From Bacteroides cellulosilyticus (lineage in GTDB: Bacteria > Bacteroidota > Bacteroidia > Bacteroidales > Bacteroidaceae): a stretch of 64,000 bases of DNA. The stretch's first letter is position 1. Each line of letters opens with the position of its first letter. The stretch lies in assembly GCF_020091405.1 (NCBI RefSeq), contig NZ_CP081903.1, forward strand, positions 6,200,501-6,264,500. Direction: 5' to 3'. Under the pieces are notes generated by a model that did no database searches, was not told where the DNA came from, and saw only the letters and a program-made list of their open reading frames with translations. Positions 27,573 to 35,037 of this stretch are shown here, piece after piece. Both the position numbers and the translations under genes were made by a program.

Positions 27573-27844
27573 TTATTTGTGCGTTTTAGTAATTGATTAA
27601 ATTAATTAGAACAAAGGAGTAATTCGCGATACATGATTCACGCGGGTCGAAACGAATGAATACCTGTTCGCATTACAAGATAGGGGCTTCTCTGTGAGAC
27701 AGCTCCTATTTTTCTTAGAGGAGACGCTAAGTGGGTGCTTTCATATTCTATATTCTCTTTTAATTAAAGGTTAAACATATTAATACTCACATATATTATA
27801 ACACACATCCGTTTACCAGCCGGACGTATATCCATGCTTTTCTG

Positions 27845-28825
27845 CTACTTGAATAAGAAGATATGATTTCCTTCTTTTCTATACCGGATGCCACTGGTAT
27901 ATTCCATTGATTGGAGTACCGCCTCCAAACTTTTATTTTCATGTTCTCCGGAAATCAGGTTGTTGAACTCCTGTCCTTCCGCAAACGTAATGCGACAATT
28001 ATACATGCGTTCAAGCTCTTTAGCCACATCGCGCACCGGAGTGCTGCTAAAACGTAATCCACCTTTGCGCCATACGGCAACATCACGTTCTTCGCGCCGT
28101 TTGCTGTATTCACCGGAAAGTGTATTGATCGACACTTGTTCCTTAGCCTGCAAACGCATCATCGCTTCAGGCAGATCTACCTGTACTTTGCCACTTTCCA
28201 CATCTACAGAAACAACTTCATCCGAAGAATAAGCTTTCACATCAAAGCAAGTTCCCAGAACCCTTACATCAAAACGGGCGGTCCTGACAATAAAAGGTTG
28301 CTTTTCGTTTCGTTGAACCTGAAAATAAGCTTCGCCTTCCAGTTCTATCTGCCGTTCATCTTCTACAAAACTACTCGGATAGCGAACACGAGAACAGGAA
28401 TTTAAGATCAGCTGTGTTCCATCCGGCAACCGGATTTGTCTGGATTCACCATAAGAGGTAGAGGCTTCCAAATAAGAAATCTGCCGCTTATCCATATAGC
28501 CCAGTAGATTGATTCCCCCGAAAATGAGCAGTACAACAGCAGAAACACTTGCCACCGTCAGGGCTATCCGCCGAAACCAGGTGCGTTTCTTATGTTCGAT
28601 ACGTTTCAGTAACCGACCGGCTTCTTCCTTATATTTTTCACGCTCCATGCCGGTAGTAAGCTCTTCCATAGTGGCCTCTTTCCAGACATCTGTTGCCAGC
28701 TCATCCAGCATTGGGGCATGAATATCATCTTTCAGTCGGGATAATAATCCACGTGCCTCTTCCTGGGTGTACAAATCGTCCAGATAACGGCGCATTATAG
28801 ATTTGTCTGTTACATCATTCTTCAT
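27845..28825 (-). CDS. FecR-family anti-sigma factor (locus B)
   Basis: 326 residues. Cytoplasmic N-terminus, one membrane segment near 87-108 (IALTVASVSAVVLLIFGGIN), periplasmic FecR domain (QIRLPDGTQLILNSCSRVRY, IELEGEAYFQVQRNEKQPF, FDVRVLGTCFDVKAYSSDE) and a C-terminal STN-like region (FSSTPVRDVAKELERMYNCR). Unlike locus A, it is separated from its sigma gene by 96 bp containing a perfect hairpin, so the two need not be made in a fixed ratio. Confidence 0.95.
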   Translation of the reverse strand: MKNDVTDKSIMRRYLDDLYTQEEARGLLSRLKDDIHAPMLDELATDVWKEATMEELTTGMEREKYKEEAGRLLKRIEHKKRTWFRRIALTVASVSAVVLLIFGGINLLGYMDKRQISYLEASTSYGESRQIRLPDGTQLILNSCSRVRYPSSFVEDERQIELEGEAYFQVQRNEKQPFIVRTARFDVRVLGTCFDVKAYSSDEVVSVDVESGKVQVDLPEAMMRLQAKEQVSINTLSGEYSKRREERDVAVWRKGGLRFSSTPVRDVAKELERMYNCRITFAEGQEFNNLISGEHENKSLEAVLQSMEYTSGIRYRKEGNHIFLFK

Positions 28826-28860
28826 TGTGCGGGCTTTTTTAGTATAAAGGTCATGAAAAC

Positions 28861-28897
28861 TTTTCCTTTACATAGAGTAATACACAGTAAAGGAAAA
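28861..28897 (-). promoter_or_regulatory. Perfect 11-bp inverted repeat between sigma factor and FecR of locus B
   Basis: ttttcctttac (28861-28871) and gtaaaggaaaa (28887-28897) with a 15-nt loop. On the transcribed minus strand the 3' arm ends in TTTTC, so it may act as a weak terminator or attenuator between the sigma gene and fecR, or as a protein-binding palindrome. Confidence 0.6.
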
Positions 28898-28921
28898 CAT
28901 CTGGGGCGTGATTAACATTTA

Positions 28922-29524
28922 TTATATATTAAGGCAAATTAGCAGCAACAGCAAATCCACATATTCACTGCCTGAATACTTAATGAGATAGGTACGAATC
29001 AACTTAAGGGAGGTAGATATATGCTCCTGAACGGTGTTGACGGAGATGCCCAACTTATCTGCAATCTCTTTATGGGAGAGCTGGGCTTCACGACTCATCT
29101 CGAAAATCTCACGCTGGCGGGGAGTCAGCTGCTGCAAGGCATGGGAAATGAGGGATTTCAAATCATTCAGCATTACTTCACGTTTGGTATCTTCCGTGTA
29201 GTCCAATGCCTGTGAAAGAATACTTTCCTTTAGTTTTTCCTCATTAGCGGCATTGCGCAACTGGTTCAGTATCCGGTTGCGCATGATGGTGTAGAGATAG
29301 GAAGAAAAAGAAGCATCGGGATTAATGAAACGGCGGCTTTGCCAAACTACAGTGAAAGCATCCTGAAAAACATCTTCTGCATACTCCCGCGACTTCAGAA
29401 AACGCATTGCAAAGTATATCAGACGGTTTTTATAAGTAGCATACAATTCACAAAAGGCGTCCTCATCCCCCTCTATCAAGCGGAGAATGAGTGAACGTTC
29501 TTCTGAGGAATTATCTGCACACAT
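28922..29524 (-). CDS. ECF-type RNA polymerase sigma factor (locus B)
   Basis: About 200 residues from the ATG at 29524 (MCADNSSEERSL); the frame is open to 29575, but the extra 17 residues (with KKTKDCY) do not look like a sigma N-terminus. Region 2: LYATYKNRLIYFAMRFLKSR with EYAEDVFQDAFTVVWQSRRF; region 4: LSHKEIADKLGISVNTVQEH. Ends in a leucine-rich hydrophobic tail (VDLLLLLICLNI). It should transcribe the pectin locus when released by its FecR. Confidence 0.93.
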   Translation of the reverse strand: MCADNSSEERSLILRLIEGDEDAFCELYATYKNRLIYFAMRFLKSREYAEDVFQDAFTVVWQSRRFINPDASFSSYLYTIMRNRILNQLRNAANEEKLKESILSQALDYTEDTKREVMLNDLKSLISHALQQLTPRQREIFEMSREAQLSHKEIADKLGISVNTVQEHISTSLKLIRTYLIKYSGSEYVDLLLLLICLNI

Positions 29525-29650
29525 ATAGCAATCTTTAGTTTTTTTCGGGAAACAAAAGTTTAATAGATGCTGCAAACGTATGTAAAATCCGGGAAATAAA
29601 AAAGGGAAAAGATAAAATAAGAAAAAGTATAGTTTACTTATTCTATCAAT

Positions 29651-30310
29651 TTATCCCTGTGAAATTCGTTTCAGGTGCTCTTCTATCTTTTGAAAAAATG
29701 ATGCCAGATGCGAACCATCTACAAAGGCATGATTTACATAAATGGATAAAGGAAATACCAGACGCCCCTCGCGGGTTACCGCTTTACCGGAAGTCATCAA
29801 AGGGTAGCTGCAACCATTACCGGCTTCGGCCAGCGTATAGGTGGTAGCAGTAAAATACATCTTGGGGACAGCGCTTAAATGCACTACATCATAATCTCCC
29901 TGTTTTGCCAACTCCTCTTCGGCACCATAAGGATTGCCATCTTCGGGGATATTGGTTATCAACTCATACGCTTCGGCATAAAAGCGTTTGAAATCTTCGT
30001 GGTAAGGAATCCGAACCGTATAAAAGGTCTTTCCAGGAACAGCTATCGGAGAAATGATATCCACTTCATCATGAAAAATAACTTGTCCGTTCTTGTCGGT
30101 ACGATAACGGAGTTCCGGAACTTCATTCGCCGAACGCACTACGGCATACAGATAATAGAGAAAAAAGGAATGGCCCGAGGCTCTCGCTGCGGCACTGGCT
30201 TCGGTACAATCAATCTCTGTGGTAATGGAGTACCAGGAATTTACAAAGCCCCGGAAGAAATTGTAATTGTCCCGGCGCTCCCATGTCTCGATGTCTACAA
30301 TATGTCTCAT
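29651..30310 (-). CDS. Chloramphenicol acetyltransferase-like acyltransferase
   Basis: 219 residues, the normal length of a CAT monomer. The catalytic motif HxxxDG is present as NHAFVDGSH near the C-terminus, and the N-terminal [20 protein letters not shown] resembles the usual start of the family (ERRDxFxFF). CATs act as cytoplasmic trimers, moving acetyl from acetyl-CoA to a hydroxyl. Chromosomal copies in Bacteroides often have unknown substrates and need not confer resistance. It lies alone downstream of the dsbD terminator, before the locus B sigma gene, in the same direction. Confidence 0.88.
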   Translation of the reverse strand: MRHIVDIETWERRDNYNFFRGFVNSWYSITTEIDCTEASAAARASGHSFFLYYLYAVVRSANEVPELRYRTDKNGQVIFHDEVDIISPIAVPGKTFYTVRIPYHEDFKRFYAEAYELITNIPEDGNPYGAEEELAKQGDYDVVHLSAVPKMYFTATTYTLAEAGNGCSYPLMTSGKAVTREGRLVFPLSIYVNHAFVDGSHLASFFQKIEEHLKRISQG

Positions 30311-30331
30311 AAAGTTATTGATTAATAAAAA

Positions 30332-30361
30332 ATGCCCGGTCGCATGATATCAGCCGGGCAT
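30332..30361 (-). terminator. Intrinsic terminator of dsbD
   Basis: atgcccgg (30332-30339) pairs with ccgggcat (30354-30361); on the minus strand the stem is followed by a T-rich run. It lies 9 bp after the dsbD stop. Confidence 0.85.
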
Positions 30362-30369
30362 TCGTTCGT

Positions 30370-32427
30370 TTATTTTCCTTTCTTATAGTTTTCCAATCCT
30401 GTTTGCAGGAACTCGATATACTTAGGAATGTCCTCGTCATACGAATAAGATTTATTCAAAGGGCGACCTTCATTATCTATCAGCACATAGAAGGGCTGTG
30501 CATTAGCACCGAATTTAACGCGTTGGAGATAACTCCACTTATCGCCTACTGTACGCAATGTACGTTCCCGGCCGTTTTCTGTCACTTTAACAGGTGAGGT
30601 CAACGGGGTTTTATTATCTACATAAAGTGTAATAAGTACGTAGTCGTTGTTGATAATGTCACTTACCTTAGAGTCTGTCCATACGGCAAGCTCCATCTTA
30701 CGGCAGTTTACACAACCATAACCGGTGAAGTCGAGCATTACAGGTTTGCCATGCTGACGGGCATATTCCATACCCAGGTCGTAATCATCGAACTTGGCAT
30801 GCACTTCATTATTATAGAGGTTGAAGTCCTGAGTCTGCATAGGCGGTGCAAAAGCACTGACCGCCTTCAACGGAGCCCCCCACAAACCGGGAACCATATA
30901 TACGGCAAATGCCAGTGAGAAAAGTGCCATAAAGAAGCGGCCCACTCCCACTTTCGTATTGTCATCATCGTGCGGGAATTTGATCTTGCCCAACAGGTAG
31001 AAGCCCAGTAAAGCAAACAGAACAATCCACAATGCCAGGAACGTTTCGCGGTCGAGAATGCGCCAGCCATAAGCCAAGTCGGCTACAGAGAGGAACTTTA
31101 GAGCGAAAGCCAGTTCCAGGAAACCGAGAGTAACCTTTATGACATTCATCCAACCGCCTGATTTCGGCATAGACTTCAACCAGGACGGGAACAGGGCGAA
31201 CAGTGTGAACGGCAATGCCAAAGCAATAGCAAAACCAAGCATACCGATAGCCGGAGCTATCACGCTACCTGTTGTAGATACCTGTACCAGCAAAAAACCG
31301 ATAATAGGACCTGTACAAGAGAAAGACACCAGTGAAAGCGTGAATGCCATCAGGAAGATACTGAGCAAACCGCCTGTTGCTTCTGCCTTACTATCTACTG
31401 CGTTGCTCCATTTAGAAGGTAACGTCAGTTCGAAAGCTCCGAAGAAAGAAGCTGCAAACACAACCAGCATCAGACAGAAAAGGATATTGAACACGGCATT
31501 CGTGGAAAGTGCATTCAGTGCACTGGCACCGAAGATCAACGTAATGGCCAAACCTAAAGTTACGTAAATCACCACGATAGAAGCGCCATACGTCCAGGCA
31601 TCTCGAATACCTTTCTTTTTATCTTTGGAACGTTTCAGGAAGAAACTTACAGTCATAGGGATAATAGGCCACACACAAGGCGTGAACAATGCCAGCAGTC
31701 CACCGAGGAATCCGGTGATAAAGATATAAATCCATGACATGTCGTCCTGTGAAGTGGCTTCACCATAAGATTGCAGATCATTGATGACAGGTTTCCACAA
31801 GTCAATATTGCCTGCCACATTTATATCCGTCGGACCATCTGCACCACCTATTATACCAGTGGAAGCTGTATCAGCTGGTGTTTCAGTTTGAGAAGCAAGC
31901 TGAGTTTCCGGTTTCGTTTCCTCTGTCGGAGCTGTTACCTTTTCAGCAGGAGTTGCGGCTGCTGCACCTTTAGCGGCTTCTGCTTTACCTGAGAAATTAA
32001 ACTCTACCTGCGTAGGAGGCAAACAGTTTTCATCATTACAAGCACCGAATTCCAGAAAACCTTCTATCTTATAATCTCCTCCTGTGAGCTTCAGTTTCTG
32101 AACAAATTGTGCCGTGGACTCAAAATAGCGTACGTTCATCTCGAACAACTTATCATAAGAAGCTATTTCTTTTCCTTTCGGCTGCAACTTTCCTACAACT
32201 GTAGCACCGGATATCTTCTCTACATTGAAGGTAGCCGAGATAGGACCACCGTCACCCAGGTCGGTAGAATATACGTGCCAACCCTTATCGATAGTAGCGG
32301 TAAATACAATTTCCGCCTCTCCCGCTGCAAGCGTCTTCAGTTCCGACTTAAACTTGACGGGCTCCTGTATCTGCGCTTGTGCCACGACAGCAATCAGCAA
32401 CAGACAAATGGATAATATTTTCTTCAT
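30370..32427 (-). CDS. dsbD: Thiol:disulfide interchange protein, DsbD family
   Basis: 685 residues. Signal peptide (1-19); periplasmic N-terminal domain (about 20-147) with a Cys139-Cys145 pair in GACNDENCLPP; a low-complexity Ala/Thr/Pro/Glu linker (about 150-205); an eight-helix membrane domain (about 230-520) with the two conserved cysteines in LFTPCVWPIIPM (Cys251) and SFSCTGPII (Cys371); and a C-terminal thioredoxin-like domain with CVNC at 572-575. DsbD carries electrons from cytoplasmic thioredoxin across the inner membrane to periplasmic reductases and cytochrome c maturation. Oddity: the linker contains IIGGADGPT (192-200), a string best known from the beta subunit of sodium-pumping decarboxylases. 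Confidence 0.92.
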   Translation of the reverse strand: MKKILSICLLLIAVVAQAQIQEPVKFKSELKTLAAGEAEIVFTATIDKGWHVYSTDLGDGGPISATFNVEKISGATVVGKLQPKGKEIASYDKLFEMNVRYFESTAQFVQKLKLTGGDYKIEGFLEFGACNDENCLPPTQVEFNFSGKAEAAKGAAAATPAEKVTAPTEETKPETQLASQTETPADTASTGIIGGADGPTDINVAGNIDLWKPVINDLQSYGEATSQDDMSWIYIFITGFLGGLLALFTPCVWPIIPMTVSFFLKRSKDKKKGIRDAWTYGASIVVIYVTLGLAITLIFGASALNALSTNAVFNILFCLMLVVFAASFFGAFELTLPSKWSNAVDSKAEATGGLLSIFLMAFTLSLVSFSCTGPIIGFLLVQVSTTGSVIAPAIGMLGFAIALALPFTLFALFPSWLKSMPKSGGWMNVIKVTLGFLELAFALKFLSVADLAYGWRILDRETFLALWIVLFALLGFYLLGKIKFPHDDDNTKVGVGRFFMALFSLAFAVYMVPGLWGAPLKAVSAFAPPMQTQDFNLYNNEVHAKFDDYDLGMEYARQHGKPVMLDFTGYGCVNCRKMELAVWTDSKVSDIINNDYVLITLYVDNKTPLTSPVKVTENGRERTLRTVGDKWSYLQRVKFGANAQPFYVLIDNEGRPLNKSYSYDEDIPKYIEFLQTGLENYKKGK

Positions 32428-32440
32428 ACAATGATTTTAA

Positions 32441-32482
32441 TTACGAGTTACGAATTACAAATTACGAATTGTCAACTGTCAA
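32441..32482. repeat. Six 7-bp tandem units in the Dabb/dsbD gap
   Basis: Consecutive 7-mers: ttacgag, ttacgaa, ttacaaa, ttacgaa (32441-32468), then ttgtcaa and ctgtcaa (32469-32482). The array covers the gap before dsbD and runs over the last codons and stop of the Dabb gene (stop at 32474-32472). Same unit length and similar core (TTACGAG) as the array at 34913-35037. Confidence 0.8.
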
Positions 32483-32780
32483 TTGTTTCGTAGTCAACAC
32501 AAGCGCGATTCTCCTTTACATCAGCAATCAGCTTGCCTGCTGCCACATGCTCGGGATGAGTAGCATAAAATTTCACGTCGTCCAGCGTATCAAATTCGCT
32601 GTAGAGGGCAATGCTCCAAGTTTCGCCGGGATTCATATTGAGTCCAACTTCTATCTTACGTATAACAGATATTTTAGCTGGTAAAGCCTCGATAGCGGCC
32701 TTGAATTCTTTCATTGCTGTCAGCTTTTTGTCAGCCGGAGCTTCGTCTTTTAATTTAAATAATACAATGTGTTTGACCAT
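32472..32780 (-). CDS. Dabb (stress-responsive A/B barrel) domain protein
   Basis: 102 residues, the size of a single Dabb domain. It starts MVKHIVLFKLKDEAPADKKL, the typical first strand, and contains PGETWSIALYSEFDTLDD and FYATHPEHVAAGKLIADVK, matching the YATHPEHxxV segment of the family. Dimeric alpha/beta-barrel proteins of unknown role in bacteria; no signal peptide, so cytoplasmic. Lies upstream of dsbD on the same strand, with a repeat array between, and divergent from udk. A TATTTTTG element on the minus strand at 32849-32842 could be its -7 box. Confidence 0.88.
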   Translation of the reverse strand: MVKHIVLFKLKDEAPADKKLTAMKEFKAAIEALPAKISVIRKIEVGLNMNPGETWSIALYSEFDTLDDVKFYATHPEHVAAGKLIADVKENRACVDYETIDS

Positions 32781-32783
32781 AAC

Positions 32784-32815
32784 TTTGCAATTTTAATGAT
32801 TTATCTATATATTTG
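32784..32815 (+). promoter_or_regulatory. Promoter of udk
   Basis: TTTGC at 32784-32788 and TATATTTG at 32808-32815, 19 bp apart: a full match to the Bacteroides -33/-7 pattern, about 65 bp before the uridine kinase start. Confidence 0.8.
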
Positions 32816-32880
32816 TCAACCGAAGCGATTAATATTAACCGCAAAAATACTCGTTTTGTTTTAAATATACACTTAAACGG

Positions 32881-33486
32881 ATGTTAATAATAGGAATTGC
32901 AGGCGGAACTGGCTCGGGAAAAACCACCGTCGTACGTAAAATCATTGAAAGCCTGCCGGCAGGTGAAGTGGTACTGTTACCGCAAGACTCTTACTATAAG
33001 GACAGTAGCCATGTACCTGTAGAAGAACGACAGAACATCAACTTTGACCACCCGGATGCCTTCGAGTGGAGTCTTTTATCTAAACATGTAGCCATGCTGC
33101 GTGAAGGAAAAAGCATTGAACAACCCACCTACTCGTACCTTACTTGTACACGAGAGCCCGAAACGATTCATATCGAGCCACGGGAAGTAGTGATTATTGA
33201 AGGGATTCTTGCCCTGTGCGACAAGAAACTGCGCAGCATGATGGACCTCAAAATCTTTGTGGATGCTGATCCGGACGAACGTCTGATTCGTGTCATACAA
33301 CGGGATGTAGTGGAGCGTGGACGTACGGCAGAAGCGGTTATGGAGCGGTATACCCGTATCTTGAAGCCTATGCACCTGCAATTCATCGAACCGTGCAAAC
33401 GATATGCGGACCTGATTATACCCGAAGGAGGAAATAATCAGGTGGCAATCGATATTCTGACGATGTATATAAAGAAGCATCTCTGA
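32881..33486 (+). CDS. udk: Uridine kinase
   Basis: 201 residues, normal for bacterial Udk. It begins MLIIGIAGGTGSGKTTVV with the P-loop GGTGSGKT, and contains LLPQDSYYKDSSHVP (nucleoside-binding), FDHPDAFEW, and the lid-like IFVDADPDERLIRVIQRDVV followed by ERGRTAEAV. It phosphorylates uridine and cytidine to UMP and CMP with ATP or GTP in pyrimidine salvage. The start is the first ATG after a clear promoter. The transglycosylase gene follows 41 bp downstream and may share the transcript. Confidence 0.97.
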   Translation: MLIIGIAGGTGSGKTTVVRKIIESLPAGEVVLLPQDSYYKDSSHVPVEERQNINFDHPDAFEWSLLSKHVAMLREGKSIEQPTYSYLTCTREPETIHIEPREVVIIEGILALCDKKLRSMMDLKIFVDADPDERLIRVIQRDVVERGRTAEAVMERYTRILKPMHLQFIEPCKRYADLIIPEGGNNQVAIDILTMYIKKHL

Positions 33487-33527
33487 TAAATGAACAACTG
33501 AGGCGTCTCAGTTATTTATATAGTTGA

Positions 33528-34910
33528 ATGAATAGAAGTATCTTAATATTCTTGCTATGTCTGTGCTGCCTGTCGGGGTGCGGAAATAAACGGCATGGTT
33601 CCATGCCCGATGAAGCTGTGGGCGATTTGCAACAGATAAAAGATAGCGGTGAACTCGTTGTACTGACGCTATACAGTTCTACTTCTTACTTCAACTATCG
33701 TGGCCAGGAAATGGGGTTCCAGTACGAGTTGAGTGAACAGTTTGCCAAAAGTCTCGGGGTGAAACTGCGCGTAGTGGTGGCAAGGAATGTACAGGGACTT
33801 ATAAAAAAGTTACTGGCAGGCGAAGGAGACATCATTGCCTACAATGTCCCCATCACGAAGGAATTAAAAGATAGTCTGATCTATTGCGGTGAAGAGGTCA
33901 TCACACACCAGGTTATTGTGCAACGCGCAGGTGGGAAGAGAAAACCGCTGACGGATGTAACAGAACTGATAGGTAAGGATGTATATGTAAAGCCCGGGAA
34001 ATATTACGACCGTTTGGTAAATCTGGATAAAGAACTCGGTGGCGGCATCCATATCCACAAAGTGACTAATGACAGCATTTCAGTAGAAGATCTCATCACA
34101 CAAGTATCCCAGGGCAAGATTCCTTATACGGTAGCCGATAATGACGTAGCCAGACTTAACACTACGTATTACCCCAACCTGAATATTAAATTATCCATCA
34201 GTTTCGACCAAAGGGCTTCCTGGGCAGTGCGCAAGGATAGTCCGGAACTGGCAGCAGCCGCTAATAAATGGCATGAAGAGAATATGACTTCTCCCGCCTA
34301 CACTGCCAGTATGAAGAGATATTTTGAGATCAGCAAGGCAACTCCACACACTTCTATCCTTTCTCTTCGTGAGGGAAAGATTTCACATTTCGACGAATTA
34401 TTCAAAAAGTATGCTTCGGAAATAGACTGGGACTGGCGATTACTTGCTTCTCTGGCGTATACGGAGTCGAACTTTGATACGACTGCCGTTTCATGGGCTG
34501 GTGCCAAAGGGCTAATGCAACTGATGCCTGCTACAGCACGTGCAATGGGAATGCCCGAAGGAAAAGAACAGAATCCGGAAGAGAGTGTGAAAGCTGCCAT
34601 AAAATATATCAATGCTACCAGTAAAAGTTTCTCTTCAGTACCGAAAGAGGAGCGGCTCAACTTCGTACTTGCTTCCTACAATTCGGGTATCGGCCACGTA
34701 CAGGATGCAATGGCACTGGCTGAGAAATATGGAAAGAACAAGTATGTCTGGAAAGACAATGTAGAAAACTTCATCTTATTGAAAAGCAATGAAGAATACT
34801 TCACCGACCCTGTCTGCAAAAACGGATACTTCCGTGGAATAGAGACATATAACTTTGTGAGGGATATTATGGGGAGGTATGAGACGTATAAGAAGAAGAT
34901 AAAGAAGTGA
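33528..34910 (+). CDS. MltF-like membrane-bound lytic murein transglycosylase
   Basis: 460 residues. Lipobox LSGC (Cys18). An amino-acid-binding-protein-like domain (about 38-268, SGELVVLTLYSSTSYFNYRG to WAVRKDSPELAAAANKW) precedes an SLT lysozyme-like domain (about 285-455) with the catalytic Glu313 in LAYTESNFD and the following AKGLMQLMPATARAMGM. This is the MltF/YfhD layout. It cleaves peptidoglycan glycan strands to 1,6-anhydro products; the N-terminal domain modulates activity, in some homologues by binding muropeptides. Sits 41 bp after udk; convergent with metH. Confidence 0.92.
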   Translation: MNRSILIFLLCLCCLSGCGNKRHGSMPDEAVGDLQQIKDSGELVVLTLYSSTSYFNYRGQEMGFQYELSEQFAKSLGVKLRVVVARNVQGLIKKLLAGEGDIIAYNVPITKELKDSLIYCGEEVITHQVIVQRAGGKRKPLTDVTELIGKDVYVKPGKYYDRLVNLDKELGGGIHIHKVTNDSISVEDLITQVSQGKIPYTVADNDVARLNTTYYPNLNIKLSISFDQRASWAVRKDSPELAAAANKWHEENMTSPAYTASMKRYFEISKATPHTSILSLREGKISHFDELFKKYASEIDWDWRLLASLAYTESNFDTTAVSWAGAKGLMQLMPATARAMGMPEGKEQNPEESVKAAIKYINATSKSFSSVPKEERLNFVLASYNSGIGHVQDAMALAEKYGKNKYVWKDNVENFILLKSNEEYFTDPVCKNGYFRGIETYNFVRDIMGRYETYKKKIKK

Positions 34911-34912
34911 AT

Positions 34913-35037
34913 GAGCTACGGGCTACACGAGTTACGAGCTACAAGTTCCTTTCGGTATAATAGTTTAGAGCAAATTTGCCCCTTTCCTACATACATAGCG
35001 CAGCAACTCGTAGCTTGTAGCATGTAGCTCGTAACTA
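34913..35037. repeat. Mirrored 7-bp unit array between mltF-like gene and metH
   Basis: Left half 34913-34942 is built of 7-mers (gagctac, gggctac, then after 2 bases gagttac, gagctac). The right half 35010-35037 has the complementary 7-mers (gtagctt, gtagcat, gtagctc, gtaacta). agttacgagctac at 34930-34942 pairs perfectly with 35024-35036. It begins 3 bp after the mltF stop and overlaps the metH stop, so it may serve as a shared terminator for the convergent genes. Confidence 0.85.
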
